From assembly GCA_016716625.1 (NCBI GenBank), contig JADJVJ010000006.1, positions 434,001 through 498,000 on the forward strand: 64,000 nucleotides of DNA, in the 5' to 3' direction. The notes under the pieces are model-generated. The model was given only the letters and a program-made list of their open reading frames with translations. It was not told where the DNA came from and ran no database searches. Below are positions 1 through 8,849 of the stretch, one piece after another (position 1 is the stretch's first letter; every line of letters begins with the position of its first letter). The translations under genes and the position numbers were made by a program. The stretch is from Nostocoides sp. Lineage in GTDB: Bacteria; Actinomycetota; Actinomycetes; Actinomycetales; Dermatophilaceae.

Positions 1-2
1 CG

Positions 3-1064
3 ACCACCCCCGCGGCCGCCCCAACCGCCCTGGCCCGCACCGCCACGACGGGCTGCACCACCCTCAAGACCCCCGCTCGGGGTGCCATGCCGCGATTCAT
101 GTCCGCGATCAGCCGCAAGAACGAGGGCTTCCGCCAGTACGTCGGCGGCTTCCTCATCAAGGTTCTCTGGCGCGACATCGAGCGCACCCCTGGCGTCTAC
201 GACGTCACCAACATCGACCGCCAGATCGCGTATGCCGCGGCCTCGGGTCTCGATGTCCGCCTCCTCGTTCTCGCCGGCACCTCTGCCCCGACCGACGTCA
301 AGAGCATCGGCGGCGCGCCCATCCCCTTCTTCGACCATGACCAGCGGATCGAGACCACGATCGGCCGGTTCTGGTTGCCCGCATACCAGCAGCGATGGCA
401 AGCGCTCCAGCGCGCGCTCGCCACGGCATACGACGGGAACCCGTTGGTCAAGGAGGTCAACATCTCCGGCACCGGCCTCATCTCCGCCGAGGTCATGCTC
501 ACCATGCCCAAGGACGTCATCCCGTCGCTGAAGATCACCAACGCCGAGTCCATGGCTGCTGCCGGTGTGACCGAGCCCCTGCGCCGGTCCGCCCTCGACG
601 CCGACATCGCGTTTATGCAGGACACCTGGACGACCACGCACACCACGCTCTTCGCCAACGTCTACATGCCCATCGGGGCCACCGCGACGATTGCGACGAC
701 CCGGGAGATCATCTCCGCGACGCACGCCCGCAAGCCGGGCCACACGGTCTTCGGGCACACCGGCGCCTCCTCCGGCGTGCTCGCCGGGACCACGATGAAG
801 CACATGAAGGACCTCTACCTGTGGTGGGAGGCCAACGGCATGCCCTACATGCTCCAGACGCAGACCTATCACGGCGGATGGACCAACGAGGGGGTCGGCG
901 ATCTCGCCGAGGTGCTTCAGTGGGCTGCCGCGCACCACGCGATGTCCGTTGAGCTCCCCCGGGACTGGCAATTCGACGCCGCGGCACTCGCCGTCCTCAA
1001 GGACGTCAACGTGGCGCTTGCGGCCAACGCCGCTCCGTTCGCGGCCGTGTCCATCGGCTGCTGA
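3..1064 (+). CDS. Putative secreted TIM-barrel glycosidase-like protein, 5' truncated by window edge
   Basis: The frame is open to the left edge, so the true start lies outside the window; the first internal ATG (87) is probably not the start. The visible part is about 350 residues and ends at a TGA. The segment with W-x-x-I-E-R-T-P-G-V-Y-D followed by an I-D-R-Q-I-A-Y-A-A-A-S-G-L-D-V stretch resembles the early strands of TIM-barrel glycoside hydrolases (GH42/GH5-like, 'W..iEp..G.yd...id......a...Gl.v'), and an aromatic-rich segment (LYLWWEANGMPYMLQTQTYH) is typical of a sugar-binding barrel. I cannot assign a GH family or a substrate. The upstream Ala/Thr-rich residues could be the tail of a signal peptide or linker. 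It ends 76 bp before a convergent tRNA gene, with a long inverted repeat between them. Confidence 0.6.
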   Translation, partial: TTPAAAPTALARTATTGCTTLKTPARGAMPRFMSAISRKNEGFRQYVGGFLIKVLWRDIERTPGVYDVTNIDRQIAYAAASGLDVRLLVLAGTSAPTDVKSIGGAPIPFFDHDQRIETTIGRFWLPAYQQRWQALQRALATAYDGNPLVKEVNISGTGLISAEVMLTMPKDVIPSLKITNAESMAAAGVTEPLRRSALDADIAFMQDTWTTTHTTLFANVYMPIGATATIATTREIISATHARKPGHTVFGHTGASSGVLAGTTMKHMKDLYLWWEANGMPYMLQTQTYHGGWTNEGVGDLAEVLQWAAAHHAMSVELPRDWQFDAAALAVLKDVNVALAANAAPFAAVSIGC

Positions 1065-1081
1065 GGGCTGACCAGACGGCA

Positions 1082-1125
1082 GGTGCCTGCCAGGTGCGCG
1101 TCATGTGCCGCGCTTGGCAGGCACC
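1082..1125. terminator. Inverted repeat between convergent gene and tRNA, probable bidirectional terminator
   Basis: Two 11-nt arms (GGTGCCTGCCA at 1082-1092 and TGGCAGGCACC at 1115-1125) are perfectly complementary around a 22-nt spacer. The site lies in the short gap between a rightward coding region and a leftward tRNA, where a shared terminator is expected. There is no U-tract, as is common in high-GC actinobacteria. Confidence 0.5.
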
Positions 1126-1140
1126 ACCCGGCACATCCGA

Positions 1141-1212
1141 GCTGGAGAAGGGACTCGAACCCTCAACCACCTGTTTACAAGACAGGTGCGCTACCGATTG
1201 CGCCACTCCAGC
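1141..1212 (-). tRNA. tRNA-Thr (anticodon TGT)
   Basis: Read on the minus strand, the 72-nt sequence folds as a cloverleaf: acceptor stem GCTGGAG pairs with CTCCAGC at the other end, a GCGC/GCGC D-stem, an anticodon arm CCTGT-CTTGTAA-ACAGG with anticodon TGT (threonine, ACA codons) and a T-arm with the TTCGAGT loop. The 3' CCA is not encoded. It sits alone between two convergent units, 58 bp from the stop of the exporter gene, which is transcribed in the same direction. Confidence 0.93.
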
Positions 1213-1270
1213 AGGCACTCGGCCACGCTCGTCACGCGCCGAGGCACCCCACATCGTACGTCGCAGGGGC

Positions 1271-2716
1271 TCAGCGGGACCGCACACTGCTCACCCGGCG
1301 GTCCCACGGTGAGGCAAGGATCTCCCCGAAAACCGTCCCGGTGGCGATGGCCAACAGGGCAGCCCCCGCCCCGAGAAGGGTGGTGAAACCGGACTGCAGC
1401 GAGAGTAGCCCGGCGTCGGTCCCGGTCTCGGCGACCATCGCATAGAGCGCCCGGAAGATCGTGAGCCCGGGGAGCAGTCCGAAGCTCGCCGGGACCACCA
1501 GGGTCATCGGCGGCAGATGGAGCCGGACGGCGACGAGCCGACCAGCGAAGCCGACGATGATGGCCGCCAGTCCGGTCGAGGACAGATAGCCGATGTCGAA
1601 GGTCCGGGTGAGCAGCGCCAACGCCCCGGCCCCGATCGCGCAGAGCACCGCAGCGGGGACCAGGAGCTTGCGCCGGGACTGAACGGTCACCGAGCCGCTG
1701 AGACCCACGACGAACGCCGCAAGGACCGCCGCGATCCACGGCGCCGAACTGATCTCCAGGTCAAGGACGCTGGGTGGCACGAAGGTCGAATTCAGCACCC
1801 GGGTCACCCGGAGCATGATGGACAGTCCGGCGGCGACGCCGATGATGAGCCCGCTGAGGGCCAACGAGACCGAGAGCAGCCGCCCCGCCCCGGTGAGCGG
1901 GTAGCCGAAGAGCACGTCCTCGATGGCCGAGGCCATGGTCCGGCCGGGGAGCATCGCGACGATCCCACCGGCGACGATGTAGGCGAAGTCGTCGGCGCGC
2001 AGCGGGACCCAACCCGAGGCCGCCGCGGCATAGGCCGCACCGGCGAGCAGGGTCGCCGCCGCTGCGTTGACGGCATTGGCGAAGAACTCCGGCAGGCGCG
2101 CCTCGGCCAGCACCCGGTTGACCCCACGGACGAGGAGTACGACGACGAAGCTGGCCAAGGCCCCGACCGCCGAGGCCCCGATCATGACGGCGACAGCCGA
2201 GGCCAGCACGGCGTTGGCCAGCGAGACCGCCCACATCGGCCAGTTCCGCGGATGGGTCTTGATCTCCCGCAGCCGCTCCCCCGCATCCTCGAGCGAGACC
2301 TTGCCGGCGACGATCGCCTCGACGAGTTCGTGCACAGCGACGAGCCGGGCATAGTCGTGCCGCGTCGAACGCACCACCCGCAGCACGCTGTGCACACCCC
2401 CGGAGCGGCTCGTCGCCTGCAGATGCAGCGACTGCAGGGTGATGTCGATCTCGAACCCCCGCATCCCGCTCGCGGTCGCCAGGGCCACGACCGCGGTCTC
2501 CACCTGAGGTGCGCCCGCGCCACAGCGGATCATGAGTTCGCCGACCCGCGCGCAGAGATCGAGGATCTCGGCCACATGGGCGTCCTCGGTGGTCTCCCGC
2601 TGCGGTTGAGCCCCGGCGAAGGGCGTGCGGTGGAGGAGGTCGGAGAGCGGGAGCGGCTCGGTCGGGGCATCCCCACGCCAGCGGCTGCTGCGCCGCCCGG
2701 ACTCCTCCCCGCTCAT
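1271..2716 (-). CDS. thrE: ThrE-type threonine/serine exporter
   Basis: A 481-residue protein matching the two-part ThrE architecture: a soluble N-terminal part (about 60-200) with the ThrE family block around CGAGAPQVETAVVALA, then about ten hydrophobic segments covering the rest. Corynebacterium ThrE is of similar length (about 490). The family exports threonine and serine across the membrane in exchange for protons. The ATG at 2716 was chosen because it overlaps the stop of the upstream kinase gene as ATGA (2713-2716), implying translational coupling; a longer open frame runs on inside the kinase gene and is an artefact. An asparagine- or threonine-related regulator is not seen nearby, but threonine catabolism genes (kbl/tdh) lie elsewhere in the window. 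Confidence 0.85.
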   Translation of the reverse strand: MSGEESGRRSSRWRGDAPTEPLPLSDLLHRTPFAGAQPQRETTEDAHVAEILDLCARVGELMIRCGAGAPQVETAVVALATASGMRGFEIDITLQSLHLQATSRSGGVHSVLRVVRSTRHDYARLVAVHELVEAIVAGKVSLEDAGERLREIKTHPRNWPMWAVSLANAVLASAVAVMIGASAVGALASFVVVLLVRGVNRVLAEARLPEFFANAVNAAAATLLAGAAYAAAASGWVPLRADDFAYIVAGGIVAMLPGRTMASAIEDVLFGYPLTGAGRLLSVSLALSGLIIGVAAGLSIMLRVTRVLNSTFVPPSVLDLEISSAPWIAAVLAAFVVGLSGSVTVQSRRKLLVPAAVLCAIGAGALALLTRTFDIGYLSSTGLAAIIVGFAGRLVAVRLHLPPMTLVVPASFGLLPGLTIFRALYAMVAETGTDAGLLSLQSGFTTLLGAGAALLAIATGTVFGEILASPWDRRVSSVRSR

Positions 2717-4419
2717 GGCGTGACCTTCGCGGGAGTGAGCAGGTCCGGTGCGGCCGGCAATGGGGACCATGTCGGCGCCCCCCGCAGCACCCCCCACACC
2801 ACGAGCGTGACCGCAAGCACCACGAGAATGCCGACGACCACCTGACCGGCGCGCTCCCCGCGCTCCGGCTCGCCGGTGCCGGCCGCGCCGCGGGCAAGGC
2901 TGCGGGTCCCGCGCCGCAGCGAAACCCCGCCGGGGCCCCACCAGGCGACGATCGCCATGAACCACGCACCCACTGCGAGCGCCCCGAGGGAGCGCACCAC
3001 CGACGGCCACGACGTCTGGTCGAAGGCCAGCGCAGCGAGCAAGAGCGCGCAGCCTCCGACCAGGACCGGAATGACGAGTGCGAGGGCACTCGACCCGACA
3101 GCGAGAGCCAGGTGCCACGGGCTTGCCGCGACCGTACGGGCCACCTCGTTACCCACCTCGCCACGGTGGTGTCGCCGCAGCAGCCGTGCGGTGATGACCC
3201 GATCAACCGTGCGGGCCGCGACCGAATGCACCGCCAGGGCGGCCGTCGCGATCACCGGCGCCACCGCCCCGAGCGCACAGAAGGCCAGGGTGAGCGCCGC
3301 AATCGTCCCCGACTTCTCGGCGCGCCCAATCCGCGGGTCGGACACCACCTGTTCCATCCCGTATGCCGTCACCGGCGGCGGCAGCGTCGGGCCCGGGCCG
3401 CCGACCGGGGCCATCGGTGCCGGTGCGGGCCGCGGAGGCGCGGGTGCGGGCGGCGGCGGGAGCGTGCGCACGGACGGGAGCACCGTGGGGAGTACTGCGG
3501 TCGGCGCGACCGTCGGCGGCGACACCGGTTCCCTCGCCGGGCTCCAGCCAGGCAGTTCGATGGCTTCGGTGACCGCTTGGCCGTCGGCATACGCCCGCAA
3601 CGCCCGGACGATCTCGTCGTGGTGTGGCCGATCCGCGGGCCGCGGGGAGAGCGCCGCACCGAGCAGCGGAGCGATCCGCGGGTCGACGGCAGCGAGGTCG
3701 GGGTCGCCGCGCATGACTCGGGCGAGAACGGCATCCATGGCCCCGCGCCCGAAGGGTGGCGCCCCACAGGCGGCATAGGTGACCGTGGCCGCCCAGCCCC
3801 ACCAGTCGGTGGCCGCAGTCACCTCGCCGCCCTCGACGAGTTCCGGCGCGAGATAGCCGGGAGTGCCCATGACGAGGCCGGTCTGAGTGAGTCGAGAGTC
3901 GCCGGCGAGATGAGCGATGCCGAAGTCGATGAGCACCGGGTCGCCGTCGACGAGGAGGATGTTCGTCGGCTTGAGATCGCGGTGGACCACCCCGGCGGCG
4001 TGGATCGCGTGCAAGGCTTCGGCGAGCCCGGCGGCGAGTTGGTGCAGCTCAGCGGGAGGCAGCGGACCACCCTCACTGACGACCTCATCGAGGGTGTAGC
4101 CGGGGATGTACTTGGTCACGACATATGGCGGCTCGCCCGCGATGTCCGCATCGACGATGGGTGCCACGTAGGGGCTGTCGACTCGACGCAGGGTCTCGAC
4201 CTCCCGGGCCAGCCGGACCCGGGCGGCCGGGTCGGCGGCGACGTGTGGGCGGAGCGCCTTGATGGCCACGGCCCGGCCCCGGCGATCGAGGGCCAGGTGG
4301 ACCACACCCATGCCACCCTCGCCGAGACGCTGGATGAGCCGGTAGTGCCCGATGCGCTCGACAGCGAAGGCCTCACGGCCACCCCCCTCGGGGTGCTCGT
4401 CATCCCACGTCTCGGTCAT
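2713..4419 (-). CDS. Membrane-anchored Ser/Thr protein kinase (PknB-like catalytic domain)
   Basis: 568 residues. The N-terminal domain has all Hanks-type kinase elements: glycine-rich loop GEGGMGVV (33-40), lysine K54 in VAIK, catalytic loop HRDLKPTN (from 146), DFG (165-167) and a GTPGYLAPE activation segment. A Pro/Ala-rich linker follows (about 290-350), then a C-terminal half with several hydrophobic segments rather than the single helix plus PASTA repeats of PknB. So it is a distinct actinobacterial STPK type with a polytopic tail. It is the first gene of a two-gene unit with thrE, coupled by an ATGA overlap, which suggests that the kinase may control or share regulation with the exporter (inference). 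Confidence 0.88.
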   Translation of the reverse strand: MTETWDDEHPEGGGREAFAVERIGHYRLIQRLGEGGMGVVHLALDRRGRAVAIKALRPHVAADPAARVRLAREVETLRRVDSPYVAPIVDADIAGEPPYVVTKYIPGYTLDEVVSEGGPLPPAELHQLAAGLAEALHAIHAAGVVHRDLKPTNILLVDGDPVLIDFGIAHLAGDSRLTQTGLVMGTPGYLAPELVEGGEVTAATDWWGWAATVTYAACGAPPFGRGAMDAVLARVMRGDPDLAAVDPRIAPLLGAALSPRPADRPHHDEIVRALRAYADGQAVTEAIELPGWSPAREPVSPPTVAPTAVLPTVLPSVRTLPPPPAPAPPRPAPAPMAPVGGPGPTLPPPVTAYGMEQVVSDPRIGRAEKSGTIAALTLAFCALGAVAPVIATAALAVHSVAARTVDRVITARLLRRHHRGEVGNEVARTVAASPWHLALAVGSSALALVIPVLVGGCALLLAALAFDQTSWPSVVRSLGALAVGAWFMAIVAWWGPGGVSLRRGTRSLARGAAGTGEPERGERAGQVVVGILVVLAVTLVVWGVLRGAPTWSPLPAAPDLLTPAKVTP

Positions 4420-4455
4420 GGGACAACGGTAGGCCCCGCGGGCTACGGAGTCGGG

Positions 4456-4884
4456 TTACTGACTGATGTAGTCCCGCAGCTGGTCGCGCTCGGACTGCAG
4501 GTCGTCGATCCGGTTCTTCACGACGTCCCCGATGGACACGATCGCCGTGAGCCGGCCGTCGGAGACCACGGGCACGTGCCGGATGCGGTGCTCGGTCATC
4601 TGTCCCTCGAGGTGTTCCAGGGAGTCCTCGAGGCCGCAGGTGCGGACCTCCTTGGTCATGATCACCGCCACCGGGCCATCGAGGATGTCGCGACCGGCGG
4701 AGTGCAGGTGACGCACAACGTCACGTTCGGAGACGATGCCGTGGACGGCTTCGCCGTCGTCGCTCACGACGACGGCGCCGATGCGGTGCTCGGAGAGCAG
4801 CGCCAGGAGCTCGGAGACGGTGGCGTCGGACCGAACGGTGACGACAGACCCACCCTTGCGCTTGACGACATCGGAGATCCTCAT
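4456..4884 (-). CDS. Two-CBS-domain protein
   Basis: A 142-residue protein made of two CBS domains (about 8-63 and 72-130), with the family features GIVSERDVVR and a C-terminal SIGDVVKNRI. CBS pairs bind adenosyl ligands; stand-alone two-domain proteins of this type are common in bacteria and often of unknown partner. Start ATG at 4884 (MRISDVV) chosen because homologous stand-alone CBS proteins begin right at the first domain; the longer frame to 4920 adds unrelated residues. It lies 36 bp downstream of the kinase start, transcribed in the same direction. Confidence 0.8.
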   Translation of the reverse strand: MRISDVVKRKGGSVVTVRSDATVSELLALLSEHRIGAVVVSDDGEAVHGIVSERDVVRHLHSAGRDILDGPVAVIMTKEVRTCGLEDSLEHLEGQMTEHRIRHVPVVSDGRLTAIVSIGDVVKNRIDDLQSERDQLRDYISQ

Positions 4885-5006
4885 ATACCGACGATAGGGG
4901 TCGGCGCGGGTCGGCGCCACCGGTCGGAGCCCCGCAACGAGCCGTGATCGCGCCGACCCGGAGGGGGGTTCCGCTGGGAGCGTGGGTACGGCATACTGCG
5001 ATGCAA

Positions 5007-5028
5007 CCGTTTACACCGACGTGAACGG
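5007..5028. promoter_or_regulatory. 22-bp interrupted palindrome upstream of the sugar ATPase gene
   Basis: CCGTTTAC (5007-5014) and GTGAACGG (5021-5028) are inverted repeats with one mismatch around a 6-bp spacer. The site is 72 bp before the ATG of the ATPase gene in a 215-bp divergent region and has the shape of a repressor operator (LacI/GntR-like size). A partly related half-site (CTTTACAACGG) follows at about 5049. The cognate regulator is not identifiable from the window. Confidence 0.4.
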
Positions 5029-5099
5029 CTCCCCCCGAAGGGGCATACCTTTACAACGGATCGTCCGGCACGTTCCTGCCGGTGAAGGAGACGCCAACC

Positions 5100-6206
<1,107 letters not shown>

Positions 6207-6237
6207 CCGTTCCGCACATCCCACCGCAGGACGCATC

Positions 6238-6272
6238 GAGGCGCCCCGGACACCACCTGTCCGGGGCGCCTC
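6238..6272 (+). terminator. Strong hairpin terminator after the sugar ATPase gene
   Basis: A perfect 15-bp stem (6238-6252 with 6258-6272, arm core GGCGCCCCGGACA) closes a 5-nt loop 31 bp after the stop codon. No U-tract, as usual for high-GC actinobacteria. Confidence 0.82.
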
Positions 6273-6350
6273 CGCCGTCCACTCCGCTCCACACCAAGGT
6301 CCACCGTCCACCCCACCCCACCCCACCACCCGACCCCCGGGAGCCGACCC

Positions 6351-7604
6351 ATGGCCGGATTGAGCATCACCGCAGCCCACCCCGACCCCGCCCTGCTCGA
6401 CCTTCCCTGGCGCCTCCCCCTCGAAGAATGGCCGGAGGAGATTCTCGCTGCCTTGCCGCGAGGCATCTCCCGCCACGTGGTCCGGTTCGTCCGGCTCTCG
6501 GGCCGGGTCGTGGCGATCAAGGAGATCAAGGACGACATCGCCCGCCGCGAGTACGAGCTCCTGCGCAACCTTGGCCGCCTCGATCTGCCCAGCGTCGCCC
6601 CGTATGCCGTCATCAGCGGCCGCGAGACCCGATCTGGTGAGCCACTCGATGCCTGCCTCATCACCCATCACCTGCAGTTCTCGCTGCCGTACCGGGCGCT
6701 GTACAGCCAGAACCTGCGCCGCGGCACCGCCATCCGGCTCATCGACGCCCTCGCCGTCCTTCTCGTCCGGCTCCATCTCGCCGGGTTCTGGTGGGGGGAT
6801 GTCTCGCTCTCCAACACCCTCTTCCGCCGGGACGCCGGGGCCTTCAGCGCCTACCTCGTCGACGCCGAGACCGGGGAGCTGCGCGAACGGCTCTCCCCCG
6901 GCCAACGCGACCACGACCTGGACATCGCCCGGGTCAACATCGCCGGCGAACTCATGGACCTCGAGGCCGGGGGGCTGCTCCAAGAGGACCGCGACCCTGT
7001 CGTGGTCTCCGAGCGGATCCTCATCCGTTACCACGAGCTCTGGGATGCCCTCACCGGTGGTGAGCTCATCGAGGAGGGTGAGCGCTGGCGGGTCGACGAG
7101 CGGATCCGGGCGCTCAACGAACTCGGCTTCGATGTCGGCGAGCTGGCGATGTCCACGGACATCGACGGCACCCGGATTCACATCCAGCCCAAAGTCGTCG
7201 ACGCCGGGCACCACTCACGGCGGCTGCTGCGGCTCACCGGCCTAGACGTCCGGGAGAACCAGGCCCGGCGCCTGCTCAACGACCTCGACGCCTACACGGC
7301 GGCTGTCGGCCGTCAAGGGGACGACGAGGAGCTCGTCGCCCACGACTGGCTCGCGAGGATCTATGAGCCGGTGACCCGGCGGGTGCCCAAGGAACTCACC
7401 CAGAAGCTCGAGCCGGCGGAGATCTTCCACGAGGTTCTCGAGCACCGGTGGTACCTCGCCGAGCGGGCCCGGCACGACATACCGATCTTCGATGCGCTTG
7501 AGGACTACTTGAGCACCGTGCTGCCCTCTCGGCCTGACGAGGCCACCGTGGTCGGAGTGGACACCACGCACATGCCGGTCCTCGCTCCGCCATCGGCGGG
7601 TTAG
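6351..7604 (+). CDS. DUF4032 protein with kinase-like (LPS-kinase-type) N-terminal domain
   Basis: 417 residues. The N-terminal half keeps a degenerate kinase fold: the ion-pair lysine in VVAIKEIKDD (near residue 60), a catalytic-loop-like segment GFWWGDVSLSNTLFRR, and YLVDAETGE in the place of the DFG segment. The C-terminal half matches what is known as DUF4032 in actinobacteria, with conserved EIFHEVLEHRWYLAERA. Such proteins are annotated as lipopolysaccharide-kinase-like although actinobacteria make no LPS; the substrate is unknown. The ATG at 6351 follows a CCC-rich leader without a clear ribosome site. It stands between the ATPase terminator and the carotenoid operon. Confidence 0.75.
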   Translation: MAGLSITAAHPDPALLDLPWRLPLEEWPEEILAALPRGISRHVVRFVRLSGRVVAIKEIKDDIARREYELLRNLGRLDLPSVAPYAVISGRETRSGEPLDACLITHHLQFSLPYRALYSQNLRRGTAIRLIDALAVLLVRLHLAGFWWGDVSLSNTLFRRDAGAFSAYLVDAETGELRERLSPGQRDHDLDIARVNIAGELMDLEAGGLLQEDRDPVVVSERILIRYHELWDALTGGELIEEGERWRVDERIRALNELGFDVGELAMSTDIDGTRIHIQPKVVDAGHHSRRLLRLTGLDVRENQARRLLNDLDAYTAAVGRQGDDEELVAHDWLARIYEPVTRRVPKELTQKLEPAEIFHEVLEHRWYLAERARHDIPIFDALEDYLSTVLPSRPDEATVVGVDTTHMPVLAPPSAG

Positions 7605-7697
7605 GCTGCCCTGAGTCGAGGAAGTCGGAGGGGTCGTGCATCCGGACGGGGCTCCCGCACCGAATACCCCGGTCGAGAACCGTCCCCAAGGAGAGAT

Positions 7698-8849
7698 GTG
7701 AGCGCCCAGACCTCGCGGCCCGCCCCCGCACCAGGCCCCCGCTACGAAGCTCCGGCCCTGACGGACACCCTCGCTGCGGTGAGCCGCCGGATCGAGGTGG
7801 CGCTCGCCGAGATCGGCACGCTGCTGCAGACGGTCGCCGGGGCCCAGGACGCCACCCACACCACCCTCGACGTGGACCTCCTCGGTGAGCTCACCACCCG
7901 AGCACGCAACCACGGCAAGCGTTTCCGCCCGACGATGGCCCATTGGGCGTATGTCGGTGCCGGGGGCGGCAGCGCCACCTCCACCCGGGGCCTCGGTGTC
8001 GCGGACCCCCGGAACGCCGACCTGGTGACCATCGGCGCCGCCCTGGAACTGCTGCACCTCTTCGCCTTGATCCAGGACGACGTCATGGACCGCAGTGACA
8101 CCCGGCGCGGCCAGCCCACCCTGCATGTCGTCTGCCGCGACCGGCACCTGGAGCTAGACGGGCTCGGCGACGCCACCCTCTTCGGCGACAGCGTCGCGGT
8201 CCTCGCCGGCGACCTCGCCCTCGCCGAGGCCGGTGGGCTCGCGGCGCAGTGCCCGGGTGCGGTGCGGGCGCTCTGGCGGCTCATGATCGTCGAACTCGTC
8301 GAGGGCCAGCTCCTCGACCTCACCCATGCGGCCTCGCGCAGCAGGGACGTCGAGACCTCGAGGGTCATCGCCCGGCTCAAGAGCGGGCGGTACACGGTGA
8401 CCCGCCCACTTCAGCTCGGCGCGGCCGCCGCGGGGGCCAGCGAGGAACTCCTGCACGGCCTGGGCACCTGGGGTGACCTGGTCGGTGAGGTCTTCGCCGT
8501 CCGCGACGACGTGCTCGGGGCGTTCGGCGACCCCGCCCTCACCGGCAAGCCCGCGGGCGACGACCTCGTCCGCGGCAAGCCGACGGTCCTGCTCTCCTGG
8601 GCCGAGGACATGGTGACTGGAAGCGCCCGGGAGCTGCTCACCCGGTGCGACCGCGGCGAACTCGACCACGCCGAGGTCCCCGGCCTGCAGGCCGCTCTCG
8701 TCGCAGCCGGGGTCCTCGACCGCGCGGAGTCGGCGATCGCCGCCACCATGACGCTGGCCAGCGAGCTCCTTGCCGGGCTGGGGCTGCGGGAACGGGCTCG
8801 CGATGAGCTCTCCGAAATGGCCCACACGGTCGCTTGGCGGCAGTCGTGA
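7698..8849 (+). CDS. crtE: Geranylgeranyl diphosphate synthase (polyprenyl synthetase)
   Basis: 383 residues with both aspartate-rich motifs of trans-prenyltransferases: DDVMD (first, in LIQDDVMDRSDTRRG) and DDVLGAFGD (second). It condenses IPP with allylic diphosphates to give C20 GGPP, the precursor for phytoene. GTG start at 7698 preceded by AAGGAGAG (spacing short, about 4 nt). It is the first gene of the carotenoid operon; its stop overlaps the next start as GTGA. About 90 bp separate it from the DUF4032 gene and probably contain the operon promoter, though I see no clear consensus. IdsA-type prenyl synthases look alike, but position in the operon favours CrtE. Confidence 0.9.
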   Translation: MSAQTSRPAPAPGPRYEAPALTDTLAAVSRRIEVALAEIGTLLQTVAGAQDATHTTLDVDLLGELTTRARNHGKRFRPTMAHWAYVGAGGGSATSTRGLGVADPRNADLVTIGAALELLHLFALIQDDVMDRSDTRRGQPTLHVVCRDRHLELDGLGDATLFGDSVAVLAGDLALAEAGGLAAQCPGAVRALWRLMIVELVEGQLLDLTHAASRSRDVETSRVIARLKSGRYTVTRPLQLGAAAAGASEELLHGLGTWGDLVGEVFAVRDDVLGAFGDPALTGKPAGDDLVRGKPTVLLSWAEDMVTGSARELLTRCDRGELDHAEVPGLQAALVAAGVLDRAESAIAATMTLASELLAGLGLRERARDELSEMAHTVAWRQS

